64,000 nucleotides of DNA, from NCBI GenBank assembly GCA_944326135.1, contig CALVCU010000010.1:1-64000 (forward strand), read 5' to 3'. The position numbers and the translations under genes were made by a program. Positions 1 to 7,375 of this stretch are shown in pieces. The notes below the pieces were generated by a model. It searched no databases and was not told the DNA's origin. It saw only the letters and a program-made list of their open reading frames with translations. Source of the stretch: an uncultured Ligilactobacillus sp. Lineage in GTDB: Bacteria; Bacillota; Bacilli; Lactobacillales; Lactobacillaceae. Each line of letters opens with the position of its first letter. Positions within the stretch are counted from its first letter, which is position 1.

Positions 1-125
1 GACTCATAAATTTTACTAGCGAATTGACTTCGCAAATGTTTTTGCATTCATTTTCATGAATTGCCCTGCACATTTGTTCATCGAAACATATTCAGTTTTC
101 AAAGATCTACATCTGTTTGTTATCT
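1..125 (-). ncRNA. rRNA operon leader (5' external spacer, partial)
   Basis: Read on the minus strand, this stretch has the lactobacillus rRNA leader element ATCTTTGAAAACTGAATA near 95-112, followed by CAAATGT ... ACATTTGCGAAGTCAATTCGC, whose CAAATGT/ACATTTG arms can pair as a processing stem. It lies directly downstream of two tandem consensus promoters, as expected ahead of 16S rRNA. The mature rRNA itself would begin beyond base 1. The assignment rests on remembered leader sequences and on the promoter arrangement. No mature rRNA sequence is visible. Confidence 0.7.
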
Positions 126-142
126 TATCGATAACTCTTAAA

Positions 143-170
143 ATTATACTCGTTTAAAATCAAATGTCAA
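143..170 (-). promoter_or_regulatory. rRNA promoter P2
   Basis: On the minus strand, TTGACA (165-170) and TATAAT (143-148) are separated by 16 bases, with A/T-rich sequence upstream like an UP element. This is a full-consensus vegetative promoter, as expected for stable RNA. Confidence 0.8.
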
Positions 171-235
171 CAACTAATTTCAAACTTTTTAAAATTAAGT
201 TTTAACTTTTTTGTTATCTCCTGACAACGATATTT

Positions 236-264
236 ATTCTATCAGCTATAAACCCTATCGTCAA
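236..264 (-). promoter_or_regulatory. rRNA promoter P1
   Basis: On the minus strand, TTGACG (259-264) and TAGAAT (236-241) are separated by 17 bases, about 90 bp upstream of P2. Tandem strong promoters are typical of rRNA operons. Confidence 0.65.
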
Positions 265-382
265 GCCTATTTTAACCTAACAATTATTTTGATTATCGAA
301 TTTTGTTTCGGATTTAATCTCTTCTTAAGTTTTTTCAAGCAAATATCGACAACAAAAATATAAAATCACGAATATTATTTTA

Positions 383-413
383 TAAAAAAATTCTAGGATT
401 AAAATCCTAGAAT
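383..413 (-). terminator. Terminator of the man operon
   Basis: A 10-bp hairpin (ATTCTAGGAT/ATCCTAGAAT, 390-413) is followed on the minus strand by a run of T. It closes the mannose PTS operon just after manO. Confidence 0.85.
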
Positions 414-420
414 TTAAATC

Positions 421-810
421 TTACTTATTAGCTTTTATCGCACGTTTAATATTACGTTTAAGTACTTGAAAAAACGTTAAAGAGCGGACAATATTACTTG
501 CATCAATATGATTTCGACATGCACGTAATACTTTTTTTGGTTCTTTAGAAGAAAAAATATACATTTTACCGTCTACTGTTTGTACTGCATATCGCGGAAT
601 ACACTTTCCTTTGAAATAAAGTGATGCAATAATTTTATTTACCTTATTCCATGGGATCTGCAAATAATGATTAACGTTATCGCCATAAAACTCGAAAGCT
701 TTATCACCTACCATTAATTTCCCATATGTACTTAAACCATGATGGTAAACTGCCTTTTCAACAACATCAGCCTTTGAATTTAATGATTGAATCATTTCTA
801 TCCTCTCCAT
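421..810 (-). CDS. manO: DUF956 family protein (ManO-like)
   Basis: A 129-residue cytoplasmic protein of the DUF956 family, which is nearly always the last gene of mannose-class PTS operons in lactic acid bacteria and is often called ManO. Its biochemical role is not established; a regulatory function in PTS expression has been proposed. It has no membrane segment and is rich in basic residues at the C-terminus. It follows EIID by 10 bases in the same transcript and is followed by a strong terminator. The assignment rests on size, position and sequence style. Confidence 0.85.
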   Translation of the reverse strand: MERIEMIQSLNSKADVVEKAVYHHGLSTYGKLMVGDKAFEFYGDNVNHYLQIPWNKVNKIIASLYFKGKCIPRYAVQTVDGKMYIFSSKEPKKVLRACRNHIDASNIVRSLTFFQVLKRNIKRAIKANK

Positions 811-820
811 ACTTTTTCTT

Positions 821-1744
821 CTATAATAGTCCGATTAAGTGTCCTAAAATACCTGCAGCAAAGATTCCAATAATTATCCAAATTGGAGATACTTTCTTCT
901 TTAGTAACCACATGCAAAGGAATGTTAAAAGTAATCCTGCTAAACCTGGAATCAATTGATCTAATACATTTTGCATTGTTGTAACTTTAACAGATGATAA
1001 TGCTTGGCCATTCCCATTGTTATATAATTCCAATGCTTTTTGAATTCCTTTATGACCACTTGGTAATGAACTCCAATCAATATAAGCATCTTTTTGCAAT
1101 TTAACTTTTGAAACAATTGGTTTGAAATCAATCTTGACCCAACGTTCAATTAATGATCCCAAAACAAACATACCTAACATTGATGCACCACGAGTTACAT
1201 CTTGCATCATTGTTCCTGATAAGTCATCTGTAATTGCAGATCCAGCTTTGTACCCAAATTCTTGAGTGTACCACATGAATCCCCAACGGAATAAATTCCA
1301 AACTACAAAGAACATAATAGGCCCTAAAATGTTCCCACTCATTGCTAATGAAGCACATAAAGCACCTAAAATAGGACGAACTGTAAACCAAAATACTGGA
1401 TCACCAACACCAGCTAAAGGTCCCATCATACCTACCTTAACACCATTAATAGCTTCATCATCTACCGCACCACCATTCGCACGTTCTTCTTCTAAGGCTA
1501 ATGTAACACCAAAAATTGGCGATGCCATAAATGGTGTTGTATTAAAGAACTCCATATGACGTTTTAATGCAGCTTGACGGTCTTCTTTCGTTTTATAAAG
1601 CTTTTTAATGGCTGGAATCATTGAAAAAGCAAAACCACCATTTTGCATTCGTTCATAGTTCCATGAACCTTGTAAAAATTGTGAACGAGCTGCAACTTTA
1701 AACCGTGTCTTCTTATCAAGTTTGATTCTATCTTCTTTAGTCAT
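821..1744 (-). CDS. manN: PTS mannose family EIID component
   Basis: Membrane subunit IID of a mannose-class phosphotransferase system, which with EIIC forms the sugar channel for glucose/mannose uptake. About 307 residues; it has the family's GxMGPLAGVGDPVFW motif and C-terminal hydrophobic segments. An in-frame ATG exists at 1774, inside the end of EIIC, but the ATG at 1744 is preceded by AAAGAAAGGATGG at good spacing, so the shorter form is chosen. It belongs to the EIIB-EIIAB-EIIC-EIID-ManO operon. Confidence 0.95.
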   Translation of the reverse strand: MTKEDRIKLDKKTRFKVAARSQFLQGSWNYERMQNGGFAFSMIPAIKKLYKTKEDRQAALKRHMEFFNTTPFMASPIFGVTLALEEERANGGAVDDEAINGVKVGMMGPLAGVGDPVFWFTVRPILGALCASLAMSGNILGPIMFFVVWNLFRWGFMWYTQEFGYKAGSAITDDLSGTMMQDVTRGASMLGMFVLGSLIERWVKIDFKPIVSKVKLQKDAYIDWSSLPSGHKGIQKALELYNNGNGQALSSVKVTTMQNVLDQLIPGLAGLLLTFLCMWLLKKKVSPIWIIIGIFAAGILGHLIGLL

Positions 1745-1763
1745 TCCATACCCATCCTTTCTT

Positions 1764-2570
1764 TTAGTAATCATCTAATATATCGCCAAGTGGATCACCG
1801 GTATTACTATCTGATGAACCGCCGCCACCATTACCATTTTTCTTATCAAGATTTAAGTACATTAATGTAATTGCAACTGCTAATGCACCAATAGCTAATA
1901 ATGTTAAGTTAGTTAATGCAGCAATTACAAAACCAATAATGAAGAATGGCCATGTTTCTTTTGTTGCCATCATGTTAATAACCATTGCATAACCCACAGC
2001 AACAACCATTCCACCACCAATTGTCATACCATTTGACAACCATTCTGGAATAGCATTTAACATACTTTGAACTGTATGTGTTGGAATAACTAATAACAAG
2101 CCACATGGAATTGCTACACGTAAACCTTGTAAAACAATCGCAATGATTTGCCACATGTTCATTTTCTTAAAGCTAACTTCTTCAGCAGCCTTATCCATAG
2201 CATGACTGATACCAACACAGATAGTCCGCACAATCATATTTAGAACTAAACCAGCAACAGCAAAAGGTACAGCCATCGCTACCGCTGTCATAACTCCTTT
2301 TACACCTAGATTTCCCATTGCTAATACAATTGCAGATGCAGTTGATGCAAAGGCAATATCTGGTGCTACCGCAGCTCCAATATTAGCCCAACCTAATACA
2401 ATCATTTGTAAAGTACCACCAAGAATAATTCCTGCTGTTAAATTTCCTGTTACTAAACCAATCAACGTACATGTTACTAATGGTTGATAAAATTCAAATT
2501 CATCTAAAATGCCATCCATACCTGCAAAGAAGGCAATTATAACTACCAAGATCGCTTGAATAATAGACAT
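1764..2570 (-). CDS. manM: PTS mannose family EIIC component
   Basis: A 268-residue integral membrane subunit IIC of the mannose PTS, with many hydrophobic helices and the family GMDGILDEFEFYQPLVTC segment near the N-terminus. Its C-terminal tail is Gly/Ser/Asp-rich. The start is supported by an AGGAGGAAATCAC site just upstream. EIIC/EIID of this class also serve as receptors for class IIa bacteriocins in related bacteria; that is family knowledge and was not tested here. Confidence 0.95.
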   Translation of the reverse strand: MSIIQAILVVIIAFFAGMDGILDEFEFYQPLVTCTLIGLVTGNLTAGIILGGTLQMIVLGWANIGAAVAPDIAFASTASAIVLAMGNLGVKGVMTAVAMAVPFAVAGLVLNMIVRTICVGISHAMDKAAEEVSFKKMNMWQIIAIVLQGLRVAIPCGLLLVIPTHTVQSMLNAIPEWLSNGMTIGGGMVVAVGYAMVINMMATKETWPFFIIGFVIAALTNLTLLAIGALAVAITLMYLNLDKKNGNGGGGSSDSNTGDPLGDILDDY

Positions 2571-2581
2571 GTGATTTCCTC

Positions 2582-3583
2582 CTAACTATTCTTCTTTTCA
2601 GCTAGCTCTTTGCGTGCTTTATTGACAAGTTCCATCATATCTTCAGGTGTATCATTTGGAACTTTACGTACATCAAATTTAATTCCCATTTCATGTAACT
2701 TGTCATATGTTTTTACATCTTCTTCGTTTAACGAAAGCACCTTATTTACAGCAACTTTTCCTTCTGAATGGGCCATTGATCCAATATTTAACGTTTTAAT
2801 ATCAACGCCACCTTCAATTGCCTTTAATGCATCTTCTGGAGTTTCAAATAAAACTAATGCTTTTGTTGCTCCAAATCTTGGATCTTTAGCAACTTGAATC
2901 ATTTTTTTAATAGGCACAACATTGGCTTTAACTCCAGGAGGTGCTGCCTGAATAATCATGCTTTTACGTAACTTATCTTTTGCTACATTATCAGATACAA
3001 CGATAATACGATCAGGTCTGACTGATTTTGTCCATGCCGTGGCAACTTGACCATGTAATAAACGACTATCAATCCGAGCTAATCCATATTTAATGTGTCC
3101 ATCACCTAAAACTGTTCCCTCTGGAATAGCTCCTGTTGGTTGTGAACCCTTTTCCTCAGTTTTAGCTGCTTTTTGAGGTTGCAAACTTTCTGGAAGCACC
3201 TTTATTCCATCTTTACCAGCATTAATTATCTGCTTAGCTATCTCACGTGCAGTAATTCCATCTTGTAGTCTTGCACCATATGCTTCAATTAACATTGGTA
3301 AATTCATTCCAGTAACAATTGCCCATGTATCCTTATGTTCTTCAAATAAATTACTTGCTTGATTAAATGGAGTACCACTCCATAAATCAATCAGAAATAA
3401 CACTTGTTCTGGATCATCAAAAGATGCTACCGCATCTTCCATTTTCTTGCGAATGTCATCTGGGCCTTCATTAGGTTTTAAAATACAAGCTTTAACATTA
3501 TCTTGTTTACCGAAAATCATTTCCCCTGATTGGTAAATTCCTTCAGCAAAGCCACCATGACTAGCGAGAATAATTCCTACCAT
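2582..3583 (-). CDS. manL: PTS mannose family EIIAB fusion
   Basis: A 333-residue cytoplasmic phosphocarrier. The EIIA domain (about 1-130) carries the phosphorylation site His9 in LASHGG. A Lys/Glu/Gln-rich linker (about 135-160) leads to the EIIB domain (about 165-333), with His177 in RIDSRLLHGQV. It passes phosphate from HPr to the sugar taken up by EIIC/EIID. It lies 11 bases upstream of EIIC in the same operon. Confidence 0.95.
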   Translation of the reverse strand: MVGIILASHGGFAEGIYQSGEMIFGKQDNVKACILKPNEGPDDIRKKMEDAVASFDDPEQVLFLIDLWSGTPFNQASNLFEEHKDTWAIVTGMNLPMLIEAYGARLQDGITAREIAKQIINAGKDGIKVLPESLQPQKAAKTEEKGSQPTGAIPEGTVLGDGHIKYGLARIDSRLLHGQVATAWTKSVRPDRIIVVSDNVAKDKLRKSMIIQAAPPGVKANVVPIKKMIQVAKDPRFGATKALVLFETPEDALKAIEGGVDIKTLNIGSMAHSEGKVAVNKVLSLNEEDVKTYDKLHEMGIKFDVRKVPNDTPEDMMELVNKARKELAEKKNS

Positions 3584-3629
3584 AATGCCTTTCCTCCTTA
3601 AAATTATTAAAGTTTACAAAATAAATTAA

Positions 3630-4133
3630 CTAATCATCTGAAACTAGATGTTTATCTTTCAAAATCTTCCAAAAATCTTTTTTAGGATTGCTTGAAACCT
3701 TTTGAACTTCTAAGTCTATCCCTTGATTATGTATCTGAGTAAACACTTCTATATCTTGCTTACTAACAGAAACTGCATCACTCACCATCTGCTTTGAACT
3801 AGTAAAACTTAATGAACCAATGTTTATTTTATTTACATTAATTCCTCCTAAAACTAGTCTTAAAGCATCTTGTGGATTTTCAACCAAGATCAATACTTTC
3901 ATGCCGTCAAAGCGGCTATCATGATTGACCCTTATTAATCTTTCAACAGGAACAATATTGGTTTTCAATCCAGGTGGTGAGGCTTGTTTAATCAAAGTTT
4001 TACGAATTGCATCCGTTGCCACTTGATCTGAAACAACAATTATTCGGTCTATTTTTAAAATTCGTACCCAATTAGTTGCTACTTGACCATGTAACAATCG
4101 GCTATCGATTCGTAATAATTGCACTTGCAACAT
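3630..4133 (-). CDS. Stand-alone PTS mannose family EIIB
   Basis: A 167-residue EIIB domain protein, first gene of the man operon. It keeps the phosphorylatable His15 in RIDSRLLHGQV and closely resembles the EIIB half of the next gene. A TTG nine bases upstream of the ATG is possible, but the ATG at 4133 is favoured. An extra first-gene EIIB recalls the separate EIIB of Listeria mpo-type operons, where it signals to the LevR/ManR regulator; that role is inferred here. Confidence 0.88.
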   Translation of the reverse strand: MLQVQLLRIDSRLLHGQVATNWVRILKIDRIIVVSDQVATDAIRKTLIKQASPPGLKTNIVPVERLIRVNHDSRFDGMKVLILVENPQDALRLVLGGINVNKINIGSLSFTSSKQMVSDAVSVSKQDIEVFTQIHNQGIDLEVQKVSSNPKKDFWKILKDKHLVSDD

Positions 4134-4247
4134 CTTTATCAAACTTTCATTAACTAGTATTGACCTTCAAATAAAAAATCAAATGATTGCTAAATATCTT
4201 ATATACAGAAAGAAAATACTAATTTATTTTGCCTTACACTATATATA

Positions 4248-4263
4248 AGCAAAAAGCGTGCCA
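4248..4263 (-). promoter_or_regulatory. Sigma-54 (-24/-12) promoter of the man operon
   Basis: On the minus strand the sequence reads TGGCAC-GCTTT-TTGCT, an exact match to the RpoN consensus TGGCAC-N5-TTGCW. It lies about 115 bases upstream of the first man gene, and the gene on its other side encodes the matching LevR-type enhancer-binding activator. Confidence 0.9.
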
Positions 4264-4268
4264 ACGTT

Positions 4269-4276
4269 GTGTATCA
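4269..4276. promoter_or_regulatory. GTGTATCA repeat near the sigma-54 promoter
   Basis: One copy of an octamer that recurs at 4313-4320 (inverted), 4330-4337, 4366-4373 and 7210-7217, with GTGTATCG at 7263-7270. Clustering upstream of a sigma-54 promoter and in front of the activator gene fits an upstream activating sequence for ManR. The function is inferred. Confidence 0.4.
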
Positions 4277-4302
4277 CTCTGAAATATTGATATTACAACA
4301 AT

Positions 4303-4347
4303 AAAAGACCGTTGATACACAAATAATTAGTGTATCAACGGTCTTTT
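4303..4347 (-). terminator. Terminator of manR, also an inverted GTGTATCA pair
   Basis: A long inverted repeat: AAAAGACCGTTGATACAC pairs with GTGTATCAACGGTCTTTT around a 9-base loop, with T-rich flanks on either strand. It ends the manR transcript. Because the arms contain the GTGTATCA octamer and lie 40-75 bases upstream of the sigma-54 promoter, the same DNA could also be an activator site. Confidence 0.75.
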
Positions 4348-4354
4348 GAATTAA

Positions 4355-7177
4355 CTATTTTTTCTGTGTATCAATTAATTTTTCAATATAATATACTTCT
4401 TCAATCGGTAAAACTATATTTAAACTTTTCTCCAACATTTGATCAGCCTTGTTAACTGCATCATACAATGGATGCTGTTTGATTTTCTCATCATCAATAT
4501 CATTTTGAATAGATAATTTATCGTTTGTTAAAATCCGTTCAATCATACCTGCTAGATGCATACTTAAATTAATCTTCAAAGTATTTGACAACTTTGAAGA
4601 TAATTTTCTTTCGATTACATTACAATATTCCCACAATATTTCGCTTACCTTTGTGGGATTTAAAAAAGTAAAATAGTCTGTTAAATATTGACAGACTTTG
4701 TCTTTAGCAACATTTGAAGACTTAATGCTTTCACTAAACATCTCACTAGCATTATTTTCTATTACTGAAATAAATTCTTCTCCACCTCCCTGAAGAAGCT
4801 TATCTAATGGAACAAAAGGAACCTTCAATTGAGGGTGTGCAATCCCAGTAACTGCAATTATCTGATATTCTTCTTGGATATCAATTACTGTTTTATCCAT
4901 ATCAACAACTGAAATCGGTAATACCACAATATCATCAATTAAATGATCAACAAGAATGTTATCCAACATCTTTTTAATTTTGGATGCCGTTCCTTCTCCA
5001 GTTGAACAAACTACTAATATCGCTTTAGGCTTATCATTTTCCTTGGATTTATTTGACATTAATTTTTGACTAGTTTGTGCTGCTTTTAACTCTGACGTAC
5101 GTGAATAACCATTAAATTCTAAAATCTCACGATATACATTTTCTAAATCACTATCAATCAGCGTTGTTTTACGAACAGTTTCTAAAACTAATGCTGTTGT
5201 TACCATATCGATAGTTTTAACCTTAATTCCTGTATGTTGAGTAATCTTTTCCCCAAATGTACTCAAAGAACCCATATCTACTAGCAAAATCACTCCGCTA
5301 CCACGATCCACTTGTTGTACCTTTTCCTCAATTCTTTTTAAAGCCTCACTTGGGCTCATATCAAGCGACATATCAAATGAAGTTAAATTATCTGCATCCA
5401 ATAATTGAGTAACAACTTGACACATTGAGGAAGCTGTACTGTTTCCATGCGCAGCAACCACAATTCCTACTTTTTCAGTCTTCTTTTCCGCTTTTAATGA
5501 AATTAACAATATTGCCAAATAATATAATTCTGAATCTGGTACTGGAATATGATAATGTTTCTCAATTTCTCGTTTAGCAATTTTTGCAAATTTTAGTTCT
5601 TGTGGATAATCTTGAACCATTGAAATCATATTAATCGCTGCTTTACGCAATGGTTTCCCTGATTCAATTCGTTTAATAAAAGAACTAACATGCAAACTCA
5701 TAGCATACAAAAAATTCCCTGTACTTGTGTATCCTTCTGAATGTAACTTTTGTTCTAGTCTTTTAGTTAAATCTATCACATCTTGATCAACAATATCATG
5801 TAGATTATCTTTACCACGTTCAAACTTTTTATTAGCATAGAACCCTTTAAGATGCACGTTAATATCTGTCATAATAAAATTATTAATTGCATCTTGATCT
5901 AGTCCCTCTTCACTCAGTAGTGCAGCTTTATCACCAATAATTTCATACAAATTATAAGGCAATTCATACTTATCATCTTCTTTTACCGGCGTCGTCGAAT
6001 TATCTGGTGAAACAACCATTTGAGCTTGTAATATATGTGCTAATTCACTCAATTGTTTGCGGTCATTAGCTAAACGTGAAAGCCCATCCTTTATATTTGG
6101 TGGTAATTGTTCAAACCGCAAATGAATCGAATCATTTTCTTTAATACTATTTAGAAAACCTTGAGCACATACTAACTGCACATTAGATTTTAATTGTCCT
6201 ACATTTCCATACGTAACGCTTCCTAAAATCGCACGTACTACATCTTCATTTAAATAAATTTTCTTTTGAATTCGATTAGCCTCAATCGTAAGCATTTCTT
6301 TTAATAGCTGATACCGTTCTTCCATAGTTCTTTCATTAAAACTTGGCATTTGAACAATAATTGGAATCCGACGTACAAATGTTGCTAGTAACGAACTCTC
6401 TGGATCCTCTGTTGTTGCACAAATCAATCTAACATTCGCTTTATGTAGTTTGCTAGTTTCCCCTAAACGCGAGTATGTTCCATGATCCATTAGATAGAAA
6501 ATCATTTCTTGTCCTTCTGGTGGCAAACGATGAACTTCATCTAGAAATAATATTCCCCCATCAGCTTTTTGTATCAACCCTTCTTGATCTTCATTTGCTC
6601 CAGTAAAAGCTCCTTTTACATAACCAAATAAATGTGACATTAATAATTGGGGATTATGAGCATAATCGGCACAATTAAATGTAGTTAAGTGTGAATTAGT
6701 TATCACTTTCTGATTATTAAAGTGTGAATTAGTTATCACTTTCTGATTATTAGCAAATTGGTTCATAGCATGTGCGAAATATGTTTTCCCAGATCCTGTA
6801 GGTCCTGTTATTAACACATTTAATCCATGTGGTGGATATAGTATTGCAGCTTTTGCTTGCTCAACTTGATTTTTCAAACTACTATTTTTTCCAATAATAT
6901 GATCAAAAATCGTTTCCTTTTTTGCTTTTTGATGTTGATTATTTTCTGTTGTCTTCTTTTCTAATACACTATTGTTTTTTGGCTTTTCAAAAAAATATTT
7001 TACAGGTCGAGTTTTGGTTTTAGAAAGTTTTCCTTCCTTAACCAAAATGTTAAGTTCCTTACTTACATTTGTACGTACTAAATCCAAGTCTTGTGCAATT
7101 TTGGTTGTAGTGATTCCCGTTGAATTAAACTGTAACTGTTGTTGTAAATATTTCCAAATCTTTTCTCTACGTGTCAT
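4355..7177 (-). CDS. manR: LevR/ManR-type sigma-54 dependent PTS regulator
   Basis: A 940-residue enhancer-binding activator for sigma-54 RNA polymerase. In order: N-terminal winged-helix DNA-binding region (about 1-65); AAA+ domain with Walker A GPTGSGKT (125-132), GAFTGA sigma-54 contact loop (189-194) and Walker B ILFLDE (209-214); PRD1 (about 440-560, His496); EIIA-Man-like domain with His577 in AAHGNST; EIIB-Gat-like domain with Cys724 in VVCSTGEGT; PRD2 (about 830-935, His874). PTS phosphorylation of these domains sets activity. Residues 143-164 are a tandem 11-residue duplication. The start has a GGGAGGAAAA site. Confidence 0.95.
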   Translation of the reverse strand: MTRREKIWKYLQQQLQFNSTGITTTKIAQDLDLVRTNVSKELNILVKEGKLSKTKTRPVKYFFEKPKNNSVLEKKTTENNQHQKAKKETIFDHIIGKNSSLKNQVEQAKAAILYPPHGLNVLITGPTGSGKTYFAHAMNQFANNQKVITNSHFNNQKVITNSHLTTFNCADYAHNPQLLMSHLFGYVKGAFTGANEDQEGLIQKADGGILFLDEVHRLPPEGQEMIFYLMDHGTYSRLGETSKLHKANVRLICATTEDPESSLLATFVRRIPIIVQMPSFNERTMEERYQLLKEMLTIEANRIQKKIYLNEDVVRAILGSVTYGNVGQLKSNVQLVCAQGFLNSIKENDSIHLRFEQLPPNIKDGLSRLANDRKQLSELAHILQAQMVVSPDNSTTPVKEDDKYELPYNLYEIIGDKAALLSEEGLDQDAINNFIMTDINVHLKGFYANKKFERGKDNLHDIVDQDVIDLTKRLEQKLHSEGYTSTGNFLYAMSLHVSSFIKRIESGKPLRKAAINMISMVQDYPQELKFAKIAKREIEKHYHIPVPDSELYYLAILLISLKAEKKTEKVGIVVAAHGNSTASSMCQVVTQLLDADNLTSFDMSLDMSPSEALKRIEEKVQQVDRGSGVILLVDMGSLSTFGEKITQHTGIKVKTIDMVTTALVLETVRKTTLIDSDLENVYREILEFNGYSRTSELKAAQTSQKLMSNKSKENDKPKAILVVCSTGEGTASKIKKMLDNILVDHLIDDIVVLPISVVDMDKTVIDIQEEYQIIAVTGIAHPQLKVPFVPLDKLLQGGGEEFISVIENNASEMFSESIKSSNVAKDKVCQYLTDYFTFLNPTKVSEILWEYCNVIERKLSSKLSNTLKINLSMHLAGMIERILTNDKLSIQNDIDDEKIKQHPLYDAVNKADQMLEKSLNIVLPIEEVYYIEKLIDTQKK
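6687..6752 (-). repeat. 33-bp tandem duplication inside manR
   Basis: Two adjacent 33-bp copies (6687-6719 and 6720-6752), identical or almost identical, encode NNQKVITNSH twice, differing at the last codon (F/L). The duplication keeps the reading frame and falls between Walker A and the FNCADYA segment of the AAA+ domain. Confidence 0.92.
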
Positions 7178-7229
7178 TCAACTTTTCCTCCCACATTAAT
7201 ACCCTTTTTGTGTATCATTTTAAAATTTG

Positions 7230-7243
7230 TGATAGCGCTTTAT
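7230..7243. promoter_or_regulatory. cre-like site upstream of manR
   Basis: TGATAGCGCTTTAT matches the CcpA cre core (TGNNARCGNWWWCA) at all but the last two positions and lies about 55 bases upstream of the manR start. Catabolite control of manR is plausible but not shown. Confidence 0.4.
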
Positions 7244-7375
7244 TTATTAGTGTAGCACCTTTGTGTATCGATGGGAAGGTTTTATCTAAAACCCTTGTAT
7301 TTTAAGCAAAACAATTATCGTGTATTGTTTCAAAATGTTAAAATATATTTATCAATTATTTACGGGGTGAACAAT

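Noticed and set aside
4313..4337. Inverted GTGTATCA pair purely as an activator site
   Set aside because: Its extended arms and flanking T-rich ends make a good terminator for manR, so it is listed as terminator with possible double use.
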